From Oscillospiraceae bacterium (lineage in GTDB: Bacteria; Bacillota; Clostridia; Oscillospirales; Acutalibacteraceae), in NCBI GenBank assembly GCA_015066205.1, contig SVOV01000010.1, positions 1-64,000 of the forward strand: DNA of 64,000 bases, written 5' to 3'. Below, in pieces: positions 34,801-43,824 of this stretch (position 1 is the first letter of the stretch; each line of letters opens with the position of its first letter). The translations under genes and the position numbers were made by a program. The notes beneath the pieces were generated by a model. That model saw only the letters and a list, made by a program, of their open reading frames with translations, did not search any database and was not told where the DNA came from.

Positions 34801-37059
34801 ATGGCAAGAAAAAAGAAAACTCCCGATGAAGAGAATAAAGCGGCAGCCCCCATTGATCCCAATGCCCATATAGCGGGTGCGGGTGAGGTTGCAAATCAGT
34901 TTATTACGGATACTCTCGAGGTAAACTATATGCCTTACGCCATGAGTGTTATTATGTCGAGAGCGATTCCCGAAATAGACGGTTTCAAGCCCTCTCACAG
35001 AAAGCTTCTTTACACTATGTATAAAATGGGTCTTCTCACAGGAGCCCGTTCAAAATCCGCAAATATTGTCGGAGCTACGATGAAGCTTAATCCCCACGGC
35101 GATATGGCGATTTATGAAACAATGGTTCGTCTTACAAAGGGCAACGAGGCACTTTTACACCCTTATGTGGATTCAAAGGGTAATTTCGGTAAGGCGTATT
35201 CTAAAAATATGCAGTTTGCCGCCTCCCGTTATACGGAAGCAAAGCTCGCTGCCATCTGCGGAGAGTTATTCGCAGATATCGATAAGGATGCCATTGATTT
35301 TGTGCCGAACTACGATAATACAATGCCTGAGCCTGTACTGTTTCCCGTAACCTTTCCCAGTGTTCTTGTAAATTCCAACTCAGGTATTGCCGTCGGTATG
35401 GCAAGTAACATATGCTCCTTTAATTTAAGAGAGGTGTGCGAAACCACCATCGCTCTTATAAAAAATCCCGACCACGACTGCACCGAAACCCTTAAGGCTC
35501 CCGATTTCAGCGGGGGAGGCTCGTGTATATATGACCCCGTCAAGATAAGAGAGGTCTATGCTACGGGTCGAGGCTCGATAAAGGTAAGAGGAAAGTGTGC
35601 TTACGATAAGAAGAATAACTGTATTGATATAACAGAGATTCCGCCCACGACCACCTGTGAAGCAATTATCGATAAGATAATTGAGCTTGTCAAAGGCGGA
35701 AAGCTCAGAGAAATAAGCGATGTCAGAGATGAAACTGACCGTTCAGGTCTTAAGATCACTGTTGATCTTAAAAGAGGTGCCGATGCCGATAAGGTAATTT
35801 CCGTTCTTTTTAAGAAGACTCCTCTTGAGGACCCGTTCCCCTGTAATTTCAATGTGCTTATCGGCGGAACTCCTATGACTCTCGGTGTCGCTGATCTTCT
35901 CAGCGAATGGATCGCTTTCAGAACCGAATGTGTCAGAAGAAGGACCTATTTTGAACTCAAGAAGGCAAAGGACCGTCTTCACCTTCTTAAGGCTTTGCAG
36001 AAGATACTTCTTGATATTGATAAGGCAATTAAGATTATCCGTCAGACAGAAGAGGAATCCGATGTTGTTCCAAATCTTATGATAGGCTTCGGAATTGACG
36101 AGATCCAGGCTGAATATGTAGCAGAAATAAAACTGCGCCACCTTAACCGCGAATATATTCTCAGAAGACTTGAGGATATCGAAAAGCTTGAAGCACAGAT
36201 CGAAGACCTTGAGGATGTGCTGAACAGCAAAAACAGAATAAAGAAAATCATCATCGAAGAGCTCAAAAAGGTTGCGGATAAATACGGCATGGAAAGAAAA
36301 ACCGATATTATTTACGAATCCGAGCTTGAAGATACGGAAGAAGAGGAAGAAATTCCCGATTATTCAGTTATGGCTTTCTTTACAAAAGAGGGATATTTCA
36401 AAAAGATATCCCATCAGTCATGGCGAATGGGTAATAACCATAAGCTTAAAGACGGCGACGAAATTATATTCTCTTCAGAGGTTTCAAACAATGCCGAGCT
36501 TCTTTTCTTCACGAATAAGAATCAGTGCTATAAATCAAGAGTAGCTGATTTTGAAGAGTGTAAAGCAAGTGTTCTCGGTGATTTCGTTGCGGCAAAGCTT
36601 CAGATGGATGATGGTGAAACAGCAATATTTATGGCAGTTGTCAGTGAGTACAAGGGATATATCCTTGTATTCTTTGAAAACGGCAAGGTCGCAAAAATTG
36701 ATGCTTCCTCCTATGAAACAAAAACAAACCGTAAAAAGCTTATAAAAGCTTATTCCGATAAATCAGAGCCTGTTGCATTCAGATATATTACTGTGGATGC
36801 AGAGTTTATTATGTCTACAACAGCCGGCAGATATCTTTGCTTCAATTCAGGAGCAATTTCCTCTAAATCTGCCAAAGACACACAGGGCGTTGCTGTAATG
36901 ACTCTTAAAAAAGGTCATAAGGTTATCTCGGTTGAGGATTTCTCCGAAGACAGATTTAAAAAGCCCGCAAGATACAGAACAAAAACATTACCCTCAGCGG
37001 GGGCTGTTCTTTCAGCTGATGATCAGGGTGAACAGCTTTCAATGACAGACGCTGAATAA
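34801..37059 (+). CDS. type IIA topoisomerase A subunit (ParC-like)
   Basis: A 752-residue DNA-cleaving subunit. It begins with a short acidic extension, then the PYAMSVIMSRAIPEIDG breakage-reunion core with the catalytic Tyr144 in AASRYTEAKL. A coiled-coil region (about 370-490) and a C-terminal beta-pinwheel follow. I see no GyrA box (QRRGGKG-like) in the pinwheel, so this is topoisomerase-IV- rather than gyrase-like. AAAGGAATTGCT precedes the ATG. It is translated right after the B subunit and probably co-transcribed. Confidence 0.87.
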   Translation: MARKKKTPDEENKAAAPIDPNAHIAGAGEVANQFITDTLEVNYMPYAMSVIMSRAIPEIDGFKPSHRKLLYTMYKMGLLTGARSKSANIVGATMKLNPHGDMAIYETMVRLTKGNEALLHPYVDSKGNFGKAYSKNMQFAASRYTEAKLAAICGELFADIDKDAIDFVPNYDNTMPEPVLFPVTFPSVLVNSNSGIAVGMASNICSFNLREVCETTIALIKNPDHDCTETLKAPDFSGGGSCIYDPVKIREVYATGRGSIKVRGKCAYDKKNNCIDITEIPPTTTCEAIIDKIIELVKGGKLREISDVRDETDRSGLKITVDLKRGADADKVISVLFKKTPLEDPFPCNFNVLIGGTPMTLGVADLLSEWIAFRTECVRRRTYFELKKAKDRLHLLKALQKILLDIDKAIKIIRQTEEESDVVPNLMIGFGIDEIQAEYVAEIKLRHLNREYILRRLEDIEKLEAQIEDLEDVLNSKNRIKKIIIEELKKVADKYGMERKTDIIYESELEDTEEEEEIPDYSVMAFFTKEGYFKKISHQSWRMGNNHKLKDGDEIIFSSEVSNNAELLFFTNKNQCYKSRVADFEECKASVLGDFVAAKLQMDDGETAIFMAVVSEYKGYILVFFENGKVAKIDASSYETKTNRKKLIKAYSDKSEPVAFRYITVDAEFIMSTTAGRYLCFNSGAISSKSAKDTQGVAVMTLKKGHKVISVEDFSEDRFKKPARYRTKTLPSAGAVLSADDQGEQLSMTDAE

Positions 37060-37087
37060 AAAACTATTCTTCGAAAGGAAGATTTGT

Positions 37088-40063
37088 ATGAGTCCCTTAC
37101 TTAAAAGGAAAAACGGCATTCAGGATGATAAGTATCTTCTGAAAAAGTACTGTTTTTTGTCCGCCGCATTCGCTTGCGGAATAATGATGGTAATTTTCTT
37201 TTTCCATCAGAACACTCTGACCTTCGGCCCGAGAACCGTTCTCAGAATGGACCTTTACCATCAGTACGGCCCCTTGTATGCAGAGGTTTATGACAGACTT
37301 ACGGGAGGTGACAGCCTCATTTATTCCTGGACATCAGGTCTTGGCGCATCGTTCCTCGGTAATCTCTTTAATTACTGCAGCAGTCCATTTGCTCTTATTA
37401 TGCTTATCCTCGGTCATAAGAATATGCCCGAAGCTATTGCTCTTATGATAATGCTCAAGGCTATGTTTGCCGCAACAGCGTTTACTTATTATATCAATAA
37501 GTCAAATAACTGCGTTAAAAAAGAGAGCATTGTATTCGGCCTTCTTTACGCCTTTTCGGGATATTTTGTGGCATTTTCCTGGAATATAATGTGGTTTGAT
37601 GCCGTTGCTGTATTTCCCCTTGTAATTCTCGGTATAGAAAGAATAATTCAGTATAATAAGCCTGCTATGTATATTGCCGCCATGACATATACAATGATAA
37701 CCAACTATTATATGGCTTATATGGTATGTATTCTTTCCGTAATGTACTTTATTTACTATTATTTCGGAAGATATGAATTATCCTCAAAGATATTTAAGCC
37801 CGTTAAAACAACGGAAATTGAGGATAAAAATTCAGAATCTGAAATCGTTGAGGAAGAACCAACAGCGACCGTCGAAGCGGCGATTACCGAAACGGAGCTT
37901 CCTGTTGCTACGGAAGCTGACACAGAGGCAGTATCGGAAGAGGCTGTTTATACAGAAAGTGTAGCGGCTTCCGAAGTGCCTGTAATTAAAAAGAAAGAAA
38001 AGAAGAAAAAGCCCTCACGCTTCAAGGATAACCGCTTCTGGGTTACAGGCTGGAGCTTTGCCCTTTCATCCTTCTTATGCTTCTGCCTTGCGGCTTTTGC
38101 TCTTCTTCCCGTTGCGTACTGCCTCGGTACATCCTCTGCAACCGCAGGCACCTTCCCCGAGGAGGCAAAGCAGTATTTTGATATTTTCAGATTTATCGCA
38201 AACCATCTTCCCGGTGTGGAAGCGACAATAAGAAGCAGTGGCGACAATGTTATCCCCAATGTTTACTGCGGTCTTATTGCAGTAATGCTTTTACCCGTAT
38301 ATTTCCTGTCGGATAAGATCAAAGGTAAGCAGAAGGTTGCCTCTGCGATTCTTCTGATGGCTTGCTTTGTCGGCTTTGTTATCAATTATTTCAACTTTAT
38401 CTGGCATGGTCTTCATATGCCCAATGACCTTCCTTACAGATGGTCCTTTGCATATTCCTTCTTCCTTTTGATGATAGCCTTCAAGGGCTTCGAAAATATC
38501 AAGGAGTTTTCAAAGAAGGCATATATCGGAATCGGCTTTGCTGTAATGTTCTTTGCCGTTCTCGTTGAGAAGATAGAGGTTCCCAACTGTGACGAATTGA
38601 CAATTCTTCTTACGGTAGTATTTACTGTTCTTTATGTTGTGATCTTCGGAATGATGAAGTCTGAAAGATACAAAAAGAACGCCATTGTAACACTTCTTTT
38701 CTTTACTGTAATTCTTGAAATTGTTGTTGCCGATGCTCCCAAAATGACAATGGCGCAGCCCAAGGATGCATATACCTCAGACTACTATAATTATAAAGAG
38801 CTTCAGGAAGAAACCGAAGCTGACGATAAGGAGCTTTTCTTCAGAACAGAGCTTACAAAGCTTCGTGCAAGAATGGATCCCGCCTGGTATGGCTATAACG
38901 GTGTTTCAATTTTCTCCTCAATGGCATATGAACACACTGCAAAGGCTATGGAAAAGCTCGGTCTTTTCGGAAACAATATCAACAGCTACACCTATTATCC
39001 TCAGACTGCAATTTTCAATTCGATGTTCAATATCAGATATCTTTATGATAATATGGACTTTATTCAGAACGAAAAAATGTTCACAAAGGTTACGGAGAAC
39101 GAGGATTTTGAAGCCTTCAGATATAATTATTATCTGCCGCTTCTTTTCAGTGTAAGTGACAGTATAACAGAATGGGATACCTCATCATCAAATCCCTTCA
39201 CCGTTCAGAATAACCTTATTGCTTCTGCTACAGGCGTGGAGGATGTGCTTATTCCCGTTGACGCAACGGATATCAGCACCGAAAACATCAATGATATATC
39301 ACTTGAATCCTTGAGCGGCTCAACCGCATTTTCCGTTTCCAAAAAATCAAACGGCTCAGAGGGTAAGGTAACTCTTAAAATAAAGCCCGAGGAAGCAGGA
39401 AACTATTATATTTATGCGGGTTCAACCAAGCTTTCTTCTCTTGTTGTTGATGCGGGTGACCTTCATTATAATTATGTCAGCTCCTCAATTCAGCCCTTTA
39501 CTCTTGATCTCGGTAATCTTGATGTAAATGACGAGGCTGTCATTACCTTTAATGTTGCTTCGGGAAATAATTCCGGCTCGCTTTCATTCTGTGCCGCAAA
39601 GCTTGATGAAGCAAAGTTTGAAGAGGCTTATGAAAAAATACTTTCAAACGGTACTTTTGAAATGACGGCTTTTGACGAAACCTCCTTTGACGGTAAGATA
39701 AATGTAACAAATGATGATGCATTCATTTGGACATCGATTCCCTATGATGAAAGCTGGGAAATTACCGTTGACGGAAATGTAATGACATATACCGCATTCG
39801 ATGAGGAAACAGGTGAAGTAACAGCTGACGGCGATATCGTAAAGATCGGCGGAGGCTTCATCGGTATCAAGACCGAACCCGGCGAGCATACGGTTTCTTT
39901 CAATTATAAGGCAAAGGGACTTTCAACAGGTATAATGCTTACCTTACTCGGAATCGGTACTCTCGCTCTCGTTATTCTTTATAAATTATGGTTAGAGAAA
40001 TTTTTTGAAAAGAAAGGCATAGTTCCCGTATTCTTCCGTAAGCCTGACTATCAGAACAACTGA
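37088..40063 (+). CDS. YfhO-family multi-pass membrane protein
   Basis: A 991-residue protein of the YfhO family (a GT-C-like membrane glycosyltransferase fold). The family block MDLYHQYGPLYAEVYDRL is at about 50-67. About twelve transmembrane helices follow in the first 560 residues, with a large C-terminal extracytoplasmic beta-rich part and a final membrane helix near 960. Between helices, at about 230-300, is an acidic, Glu/Thr/Ala-rich insertion ending in a lysine run (KKKEKKKK), which looks intrinsically disordered. Some YfhO proteins add sugars to teichoic acids with a partner glycosyltransferase, but none is adjacent here. AAAGGA precedes the ATG. Confidence 0.85.
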   Translation: MSPLLKRKNGIQDDKYLLKKYCFLSAAFACGIMMVIFFFHQNTLTFGPRTVLRMDLYHQYGPLYAEVYDRLTGGDSLIYSWTSGLGASFLGNLFNYCSSPFALIMLILGHKNMPEAIALMIMLKAMFAATAFTYYINKSNNCVKKESIVFGLLYAFSGYFVAFSWNIMWFDAVAVFPLVILGIERIIQYNKPAMYIAAMTYTMITNYYMAYMVCILSVMYFIYYYFGRYELSSKIFKPVKTTEIEDKNSESEIVEEEPTATVEAAITETELPVATEADTEAVSEEAVYTESVAASEVPVIKKKEKKKKPSRFKDNRFWVTGWSFALSSFLCFCLAAFALLPVAYCLGTSSATAGTFPEEAKQYFDIFRFIANHLPGVEATIRSSGDNVIPNVYCGLIAVMLLPVYFLSDKIKGKQKVASAILLMACFVGFVINYFNFIWHGLHMPNDLPYRWSFAYSFFLLMIAFKGFENIKEFSKKAYIGIGFAVMFFAVLVEKIEVPNCDELTILLTVVFTVLYVVIFGMMKSERYKKNAIVTLLFFTVILEIVVADAPKMTMAQPKDAYTSDYYNYKELQEETEADDKELFFRTELTKLRARMDPAWYGYNGVSIFSSMAYEHTAKAMEKLGLFGNNINSYTYYPQTAIFNSMFNIRYLYDNMDFIQNEKMFTKVTENEDFEAFRYNYYLPLLFSVSDSITEWDTSSSNPFTVQNNLIASATGVEDVLIPVDATDISTENINDISLESLSGSTAFSVSKKSNGSEGKVTLKIKPEEAGNYYIYAGSTKLSSLVVDAGDLHYNYVSSSIQPFTLDLGNLDVNDEAVITFNVASGNNSGSLSFCAAKLDEAKFEEAYEKILSNGTFEMTAFDETSFDGKINVTNDDAFIWTSIPYDESWEITVDGNVMTYTAFDEETGEVTADGDIVKIGGGFIGIKTEPGEHTVSFNYKAKGLSTGIMLTLLGIGTLALVILYKLWLEKFFEKKGIVPVFFRKPDYQNN

Positions 40064-40080
40064 TAAATGAGGAAAGCATA

Positions 40081-41358
40081 ATGAAATTTTCAGATATTAA
40101 AAATAATGCATCCTTAAGCACAGTTTACAGATGCGGAAACAAAAACCTGATGTATCTTCTGAATGATCAGGATAAGAACAGCTTTGATGAGCTTATTTCG
40201 GATATCCGTGCAAACGGATATTCCGATGCTCAAAGCTCCGAAATCGATTATTTTCATAGCTTTACTTTTGAAAAGGATAATATCTTCGTAGTTGCAAACT
40301 ATGACGAAAAAGCAGCCGAAATAAGGCTTTTTGAGGACAGCTTTTCTGAGAGACTTAATGTGACTGAAAAAAGGGCAGGGAAGTGCCCTGTAAGAATGTG
40401 GCAGTTTGAGGTCGATCATACTCTTATTGACTGCGGGATGTGCTACATCTTTCAGTGCACGGATTTTTCCTTTATAATTATCGACAGCGCACATTTCTAT
40501 TCTCTGAACGATGATCAGAGGCTTTATGATTTCTTGAGAAAAGAAACACCGTCCGGAATGCCCGTCGTTATATCAGGCTGGTATCTTTCCCACGGTCATG
40601 CCGATCATATATGTAAATGCCTCGATTTTATTATGTATAAGTCTGATGTAAAGGTAAAAGGACTCTATTATAATTTTGTTCCCAATGATCATTTTTCGGC
40701 AGATAACTGGCTCGTGGCAGATATTAAGCATACAGACCTTTTTAACAGCGAAATTGAAAAAAGAACTGACATTCCTAAATTCAAGCTTCACGCGGGACAG
40801 TATTTTTATATAGACTGTATAAGATTTGATATTCTTTGCTGTCACGAGGATGTTTTTCCGCAGTCGATGGAGGATTATAACAACTCCTCTCTTATGGCAA
40901 TGGTAACTGTAGACGGTGATAAGATCAGCTTCCCCGGGGATGCAAGTGCAAAATCAAGTGTTATTGCAGAAAGAAGATTCCCGGATTTCCTTAAATGCGA
41001 TATTGTTCAGGTTGCCCATCACGGACACCACGGAACAAGTGTTGATTTCTATAAGAGATCAGATGCAAGGGTAGCTCTTTTTCCCGTGACTCAGATAAAG
41101 TTTGATGAAGAATACCCGAGAATAGAAGCAAACCGAGTTGCTTGTGAGATCGCAGAGCATATTTACATTGCATCAAACGGCACTGTTATGTTTACACTGC
41201 CTCTTAAGGATTCAAAAATTCTCATATACCCCGATGAAACCAACGAAAGCTTTGAGGGTGTTTTTAATCTGTGGAGCTATGATTATACAGATGAATTCAA
41301 GCAAAAGCATATTGAGAATTTCCGAAACAACAATAAATTCAGAGAAGATCTGTACTGA
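40081..41358 (+). CDS. metallo-beta-lactamase-fold hydrolase
   Basis: A 425-residue protein with the MBL metal motif SHGHADH (His171, His173, Asp175, His176) and a second ligand region FPGDAS. The VAHHGHHGTSVDFY segment resembles the ComEC-type C-terminal hydrolase. The N-terminal 150 residues are a separate domain I do not recognise. GAGGAAAGC precedes the ATG. It follows yfhO by 17 bp and is probably co-transcribed with it. Substrate unknown. Confidence 0.8.
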   Translation: MKFSDIKNNASLSTVYRCGNKNLMYLLNDQDKNSFDELISDIRANGYSDAQSSEIDYFHSFTFEKDNIFVVANYDEKAAEIRLFEDSFSERLNVTEKRAGKCPVRMWQFEVDHTLIDCGMCYIFQCTDFSFIIIDSAHFYSLNDDQRLYDFLRKETPSGMPVVISGWYLSHGHADHICKCLDFIMYKSDVKVKGLYYNFVPNDHFSADNWLVADIKHTDLFNSEIEKRTDIPKFKLHAGQYFYIDCIRFDILCCHEDVFPQSMEDYNNSSLMAMVTVDGDKISFPGDASAKSSVIAERRFPDFLKCDIVQVAHHGHHGTSVDFYKRSDARVALFPVTQIKFDEEYPRIEANRVACEIAEHIYIASNGTVMFTLPLKDSKILIYPDETNESFEGVFNLWSYDYTDEFKQKHIENFRNNNKFREDLY

Positions 41359-41368
41359 AAACCAAAAG

Positions 41369-41391
41369 GGCAGCCGTAAAAAACGGCTGCC
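41369..41391 (+). terminator. terminator-like hairpin after the MBL gene
   Basis: GGCAGCCGT / ACGGCTGCC stem with an A-rich loop. The trailing sequence is AT-rich rather than a pure T-run. Confidence 0.65.
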
Positions 41392-41432
41392 TTACTATTT
41401 AATAATAAATTTAAAAAATATAAAAAAAGGTA

Positions 41433-41461
41433 TTGACAATCATAAAACAAAGTGTTATAAT
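41433..41461 (+). promoter_or_regulatory. tRNA-Leu promoter
   Basis: TTGACA (41433-41438), 17-bp spacer, TATAAT (41456-41461). The sequence after it (GTTCCGAA) matches the tRNA-Gln leader. Confidence 0.9.
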
Positions 41462-41483
41462 TCCAAATGTTCCGAACGGACAA

Positions 41484-41567
41484 GCGAGAGTGGCGGAATC
41501 GGCAGACGCGCACGTTTGAGGGGCGTGTGGTAATCCCGTACGGGTTCAAGTCCCGTCTCTCGCACCA
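41484..41567 (+). tRNA. tRNA-Leu (anticodon GAG)
   Basis: Class II tRNA with long variable arm and encoded CCA. Acceptor GCGAGAG/CTCTCGC, anticodon stem CACGT/GCGTG with loop TTGAGGG (GAG anticodon), T-arm GGGTTCAAGTCCC, ACCA end. It decodes CTC/CTT. Confidence 0.93.
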
Positions 41568-41599
41568 AAAATCGACAGGTTTCGACCTGTCGATTTTTT
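41567..41599 (+). terminator. tRNA-Leu terminator
   Basis: Stem AAAATCGACAGG / CCTGTCGATTTT closed by TTTCGA, then T-run. It is very similar to the tRNA-Gln terminator. Confidence 0.9.
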
Positions 41600-41601
41600 A
41601 T

Positions 41602-41771
41602 CCATTGCGAAAGCAATGGTATATCATCACGCGCAAGCGTGCATCTCATCACCGAAGGTGTATATCATCAGCCGTAGGCTGTATTTTGCTTTCGCAATGA
41701 TGATATACAATTCCTGCGGAATTGATGATATGCAAAACTTCGTTTTGATGATATACACGGCTTTCGCCGTG
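41602..41771. repeat. symmetric hairpin array 1 (spacer TATATCATC / GATGATATA)
   Basis: Eight small hairpins with 3-4 nt loops: CCATTGC-GAAA-GCAATGG (41602), CACGC-GCAA-GCGTG (41628), CACC-GAA-GGTG (41650), CAGCC-GTA-GGCTG (41669), TTGC-TTTC-GCAA (41686), AATTCC-TGC-GGAATT (41709), CAAAAC-TTC-GTTTTG (41733), CACGGC-TTTC-GCCGTG (41756). The spacer reads TATATCATC at 41620 and 41661 (variant ATCTCATC at 41643) and as its inverse GATGATATA at 41699, 41724 (one base shorter) and 41747. Outer spacers pair with outer, inner with inner, so the whole array can fold into one long stem with opposing side hairpins. No coding capacity seen. Confidence 0.8.
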
Positions 41772-41783
41772 ATTTATGCAAGG

Positions 41784-41884
41784 GTTCGAATTCATATGCA
41801 AAACCAGCAAAAATATCTTTTTTGTAGCCCATAGACATATTGAGTATTCATAAGGGATTCTCTTGTGAATACTCAATTTTTTTG
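41784..41884 (+). repeat. direct repeat copy A, ending in a terminator
   Basis: About 92 bp starting GTTCGAATTCATA, then GCAAAAC, then AAATATCTTTTTTGTAGCC, then CATATTGAGTATTCATAAGG. The closing TGTGAATACTC pairs with TTGAGTATTCA and is followed by a T-run, so it is also a terminator. The same order occurs at 44015-44114. Confidence 0.8.
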
Positions 41885-42143
41885 CTTAAAATAGAGTTTT
41901 GTTTTTAATTTATTAGTTTTTATGTATCGTCGCATTCCTTTCGGAGTGCGACTTTTATTTGTCTTTATACGGGTTTTAGGGCTGTCCCTAACAAATAGAA
42001 TTTGTATGCACAAATTCAATGCTTGCTAAGACTTATTCCTACTTTCAATTATAAAGTGTTCGTTTAGCTTTTTCAAAGATGTTGTAATAGGCAGTCTATT
42101 GTGATATAATGATACTACATTATTATAAAGGATGTGAAATGTC
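41885..42143. other. gap with a hairpin and the promoter of the first orphan gene
   Basis: A terminator-like hairpin GTCGCATTCC-TTTC-GGAGTGCGAC-TTTT is at 41929-41956. A promoter TTGTAA (42082-42087), 17 bp, TATAAT (42105-42110) leads into the gene at 42144. No other gene seen. Confidence 0.55.
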
Positions 42144-42740
42144 TTGTTTAAATTCAGAAAAGGTTGTACAGTTCCGTATCCTGAAAGAATTAACGAAGAA
42201 TATGAAATAAATGACAACTGTATAGTTGCAAATATAGGTGCTGATAAAATTGAAATCCTATTGTTTGATTTCATAAAGATTCACAATGAACCATTATTTT
42301 TTATTTTGGAAACCCCTGCAATGAAAAATGACGAAACCGAAATAAAATCAGGTGTAGTGGAAAAATTCCATAAAGATGTCTATTATATTGACGGTTGCAC
42401 TCAGGAAGAAACCTTTGCGATTTTAAACAGAGTCGGCGAACTTCTCATTAATGATGGCTTATCTTCTTTCGGCTTTGGTTGTCATGTTTCACACGATGAA
42501 ATTATGATTGGCAAATACAATGTTGTTACTATTTATTCTCAAGATATCGAAAAATATAATACACTTTTAGAAAAGCACAAAATAAAGCGTGTTGATAAGA
42601 TTGTAACTGCTTGGGATACTTTTACTCAAAACAATCCGGGCAAATCAGAAAAAGTTGAAACGGACGGAAAAGATATTTTTGATATACCAAAAATGTTTGA
42701 AGATTGGGGAATATATCTTGCTGAACAAAGAGAGGATTAA
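42144..42740 (+). CDS. orphan protein of unknown function (first gene between the direct repeats)
   Basis: A 198-residue soluble protein I do not recognise. It is rich in charged residues, without membrane helix, signal or catalytic motif. It contains IDGCTQEETFAILNRVGEL and a glycine-containing SSFGFGCHVS segment. The start is a TTG at 42144, with AAAGGA 12 nt before; the ATG at 42139 is in another frame. Codon usage is more AT-rich than the flanking glycosidase genes, which fits recent acquisition. Its size and acidic, mixed alpha/beta look resemble bacterial immunity or regulatory orphans, but nothing proves that. A terminator and hairpin array 2 follow. Confidence 0.6.
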   Translation: MFKFRKGCTVPYPERINEEYEINDNCIVANIGADKIEILLFDFIKIHNEPLFFILETPAMKNDETEIKSGVVEKFHKDVYYIDGCTQEETFAILNRVGELLINDGLSSFGFGCHVSHDEIMIGKYNVVTIYSQDIEKYNTLLEKHKIKRVDKIVTAWDTFTQNNPGKSEKVETDGKDIFDIPKMFEDWGIYLAEQRED

Positions 42741-42781
42741 TTTTTTAATCCCTAATGAACACTCGGACCAACAAAAAAACA

Positions 42782-42813
42782 CACTTTTGTCTACCGACAA
42801 AGGTGCGTTTTTT
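42782..42813 (+). terminator. terminator of the first orphan gene
   Basis: CACTTTTGTC-TACC-GACAAAGGTG stem (one G-T pair) then CG and six T. Confidence 0.85.
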
Positions 42814-42815
42814 GA

Positions 42816-43006
42816 ATGAGGCGCGCCTGCGGCGCATGAAGACACTTCGCTAATGAAGTAGCCTTCGGCTATGAAGCGTGGCTTTGTCACATGAGGATGC
42901 GCGCTTCGCTTCATGTTCCGCTTGCGGAATGCTTCATGCGAGCGTAGCGAGTGCTTCATATCGCCGTAAGGCGATGCATCATTAAGATACACAAGTCTTC
43001 GCCTTG
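42816..43006. repeat. symmetric hairpin array 2 (spacer ATGAAG / CTTCAT)
   Basis: At least six hairpins, for example GCGCC-TGC-GGCGC (42823), AGCC-TTC-GGCT (near 42860), TTCCGC-TT-GCGGAA (near 42915) and ATCGCC-GTAA-GGCGAT (42960). The spacer ATGAAG occurs at 42836, 42853 and 42871 (variant ATGAGG at 42891), and its inverse CTTCAT at 42909, 42932 and 42954. So three direct then three inverse copies, as in arrays 1 and 3, with a different sequence. Confidence 0.75.
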
Positions 43007-43032
43007 ATTTATATTTAAAGGTGTGGTATAAA
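43004..43032 (+). promoter_or_regulatory. promoter of the second orphan gene
   Basis: TTGATT (43004-43009), 17-bp spacer, TATAAA (43027-43032), directly behind array 2. Confidence 0.55.
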
Positions 43033-43056
43033 GAAATCAAGAAGGGCGGTGAGCAT

Positions 43057-43716
43057 ATGCAATACAATGAACTATCCAACAAAAAGTTTCATTTCATCGT
43101 TACCCCCAACGAACTTCGGGAAATTTTACAAGGATTTCACCATGTTGTTATAAACACGGGTGTGCGAAAAAATTACACAGAAAGCAATCCGAACAATTTT
43201 CTATTTACTTATGATGCCCTATACGAAAAATTAAAAAAAGGCGTTAAATTGATTTGGAAGACAGATTATGAGCTTGCGGATTTTTCCACAGGTATAACCG
43301 CCCACCTTAAAAATTGCATTTATCAGCCGTCTACCAAACTAAGCGTACCAAACTTCGAAGAACCTTGTCCATTTATTGAAACATTTTGCTTCCTACCATG
43401 GAAAGATCAACTTTCAACATCTTTTTCTGTCACGCAATTTCCCGAAAACATATGCGGATTGTGTTTGTATTTTCCCACAAAAATTGAATATGAAAACGAT
43501 ACAAAAAAGCATTCAGCCGGCATCGTGGAATGTTCGAGCTTGGATGATTTTGAAACCTACGAAACGCTGGTTGAAAGGATTAAATCAATTACTCAACTAT
43601 TGAAATTAGACTTTAACGGAAAGGTACGTCGCACTTCTGTAAGAATAAGCGACGAGGCAAAAAAAGATTTTTGTAATTTCTATTTTGTAACCTCAAATGA
43701 TGTAACAATTCTTTAA
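43057..43716 (+). CDS. orphan protein of unknown function (second gene between the direct repeats)
   Basis: A 219-residue soluble protein without recognised domain, signal peptide or membrane helix. Mixed charge, several aromatic residues and scattered Cys; the sequence contains FHFIVTPNELREILQGFHH at the N-terminus and EYENDTKKHSAGIVECSS in the C-terminal third. ATG 43057 follows GGCGGTGAG; an earlier in-frame GTG at 43021 overlaps the promoter. It has no similarity I can see to the first orphan protein. Both lie between direct repeats A and B, followed by their own terminators and arrays. Confidence 0.6.
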   Translation: MQYNELSNKKFHFIVTPNELREILQGFHHVVINTGVRKNYTESNPNNFLFTYDALYEKLKKGVKLIWKTDYELADFSTGITAHLKNCIYQPSTKLSVPNFEEPCPFIETFCFLPWKDQLSTSFSVTQFPENICGLCLYFPTKIEYENDTKKHSAGIVECSSLDDFETYETLVERIKSITQLLKLDFNGKVRRTSVRISDEAKKDFCNFYFVTSNDVTIL

Positions 43717-43787
43717 TTTTCAATGGTAACAGTTGACCTTTTGTTCGGTTTTACCTTGATTTTTGACCTTTTATCACGTTTAAGGCA

Positions 43788-43821
43788 GAAAAAGCGACTT
43801 GTTTCAACAAGTCGCTTTTTC
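43788..43821 (+). terminator. terminator of the second orphan gene
   Basis: Perfect 16-bp stem with GCGACTTGTT / AACAAGTCGC at its core and a 2-nt loop, flanked by A5 and T5. It begins 72 bp past the stop codon. Confidence 0.85.
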
Positions 43822-43824
43822 AAC

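Noticed and set aside
32804-37059. gyrB/gyrA
   Set aside because: No GyrA box and no GyrB insert were seen; ParE/ParC-like is the better call, though not proved.
41784-41810. tRNA gene from the GTTCGAATTC motif
   Set aside because: Only a T-loop-like string is present; the stem bases do not pair and there is no cloverleaf.
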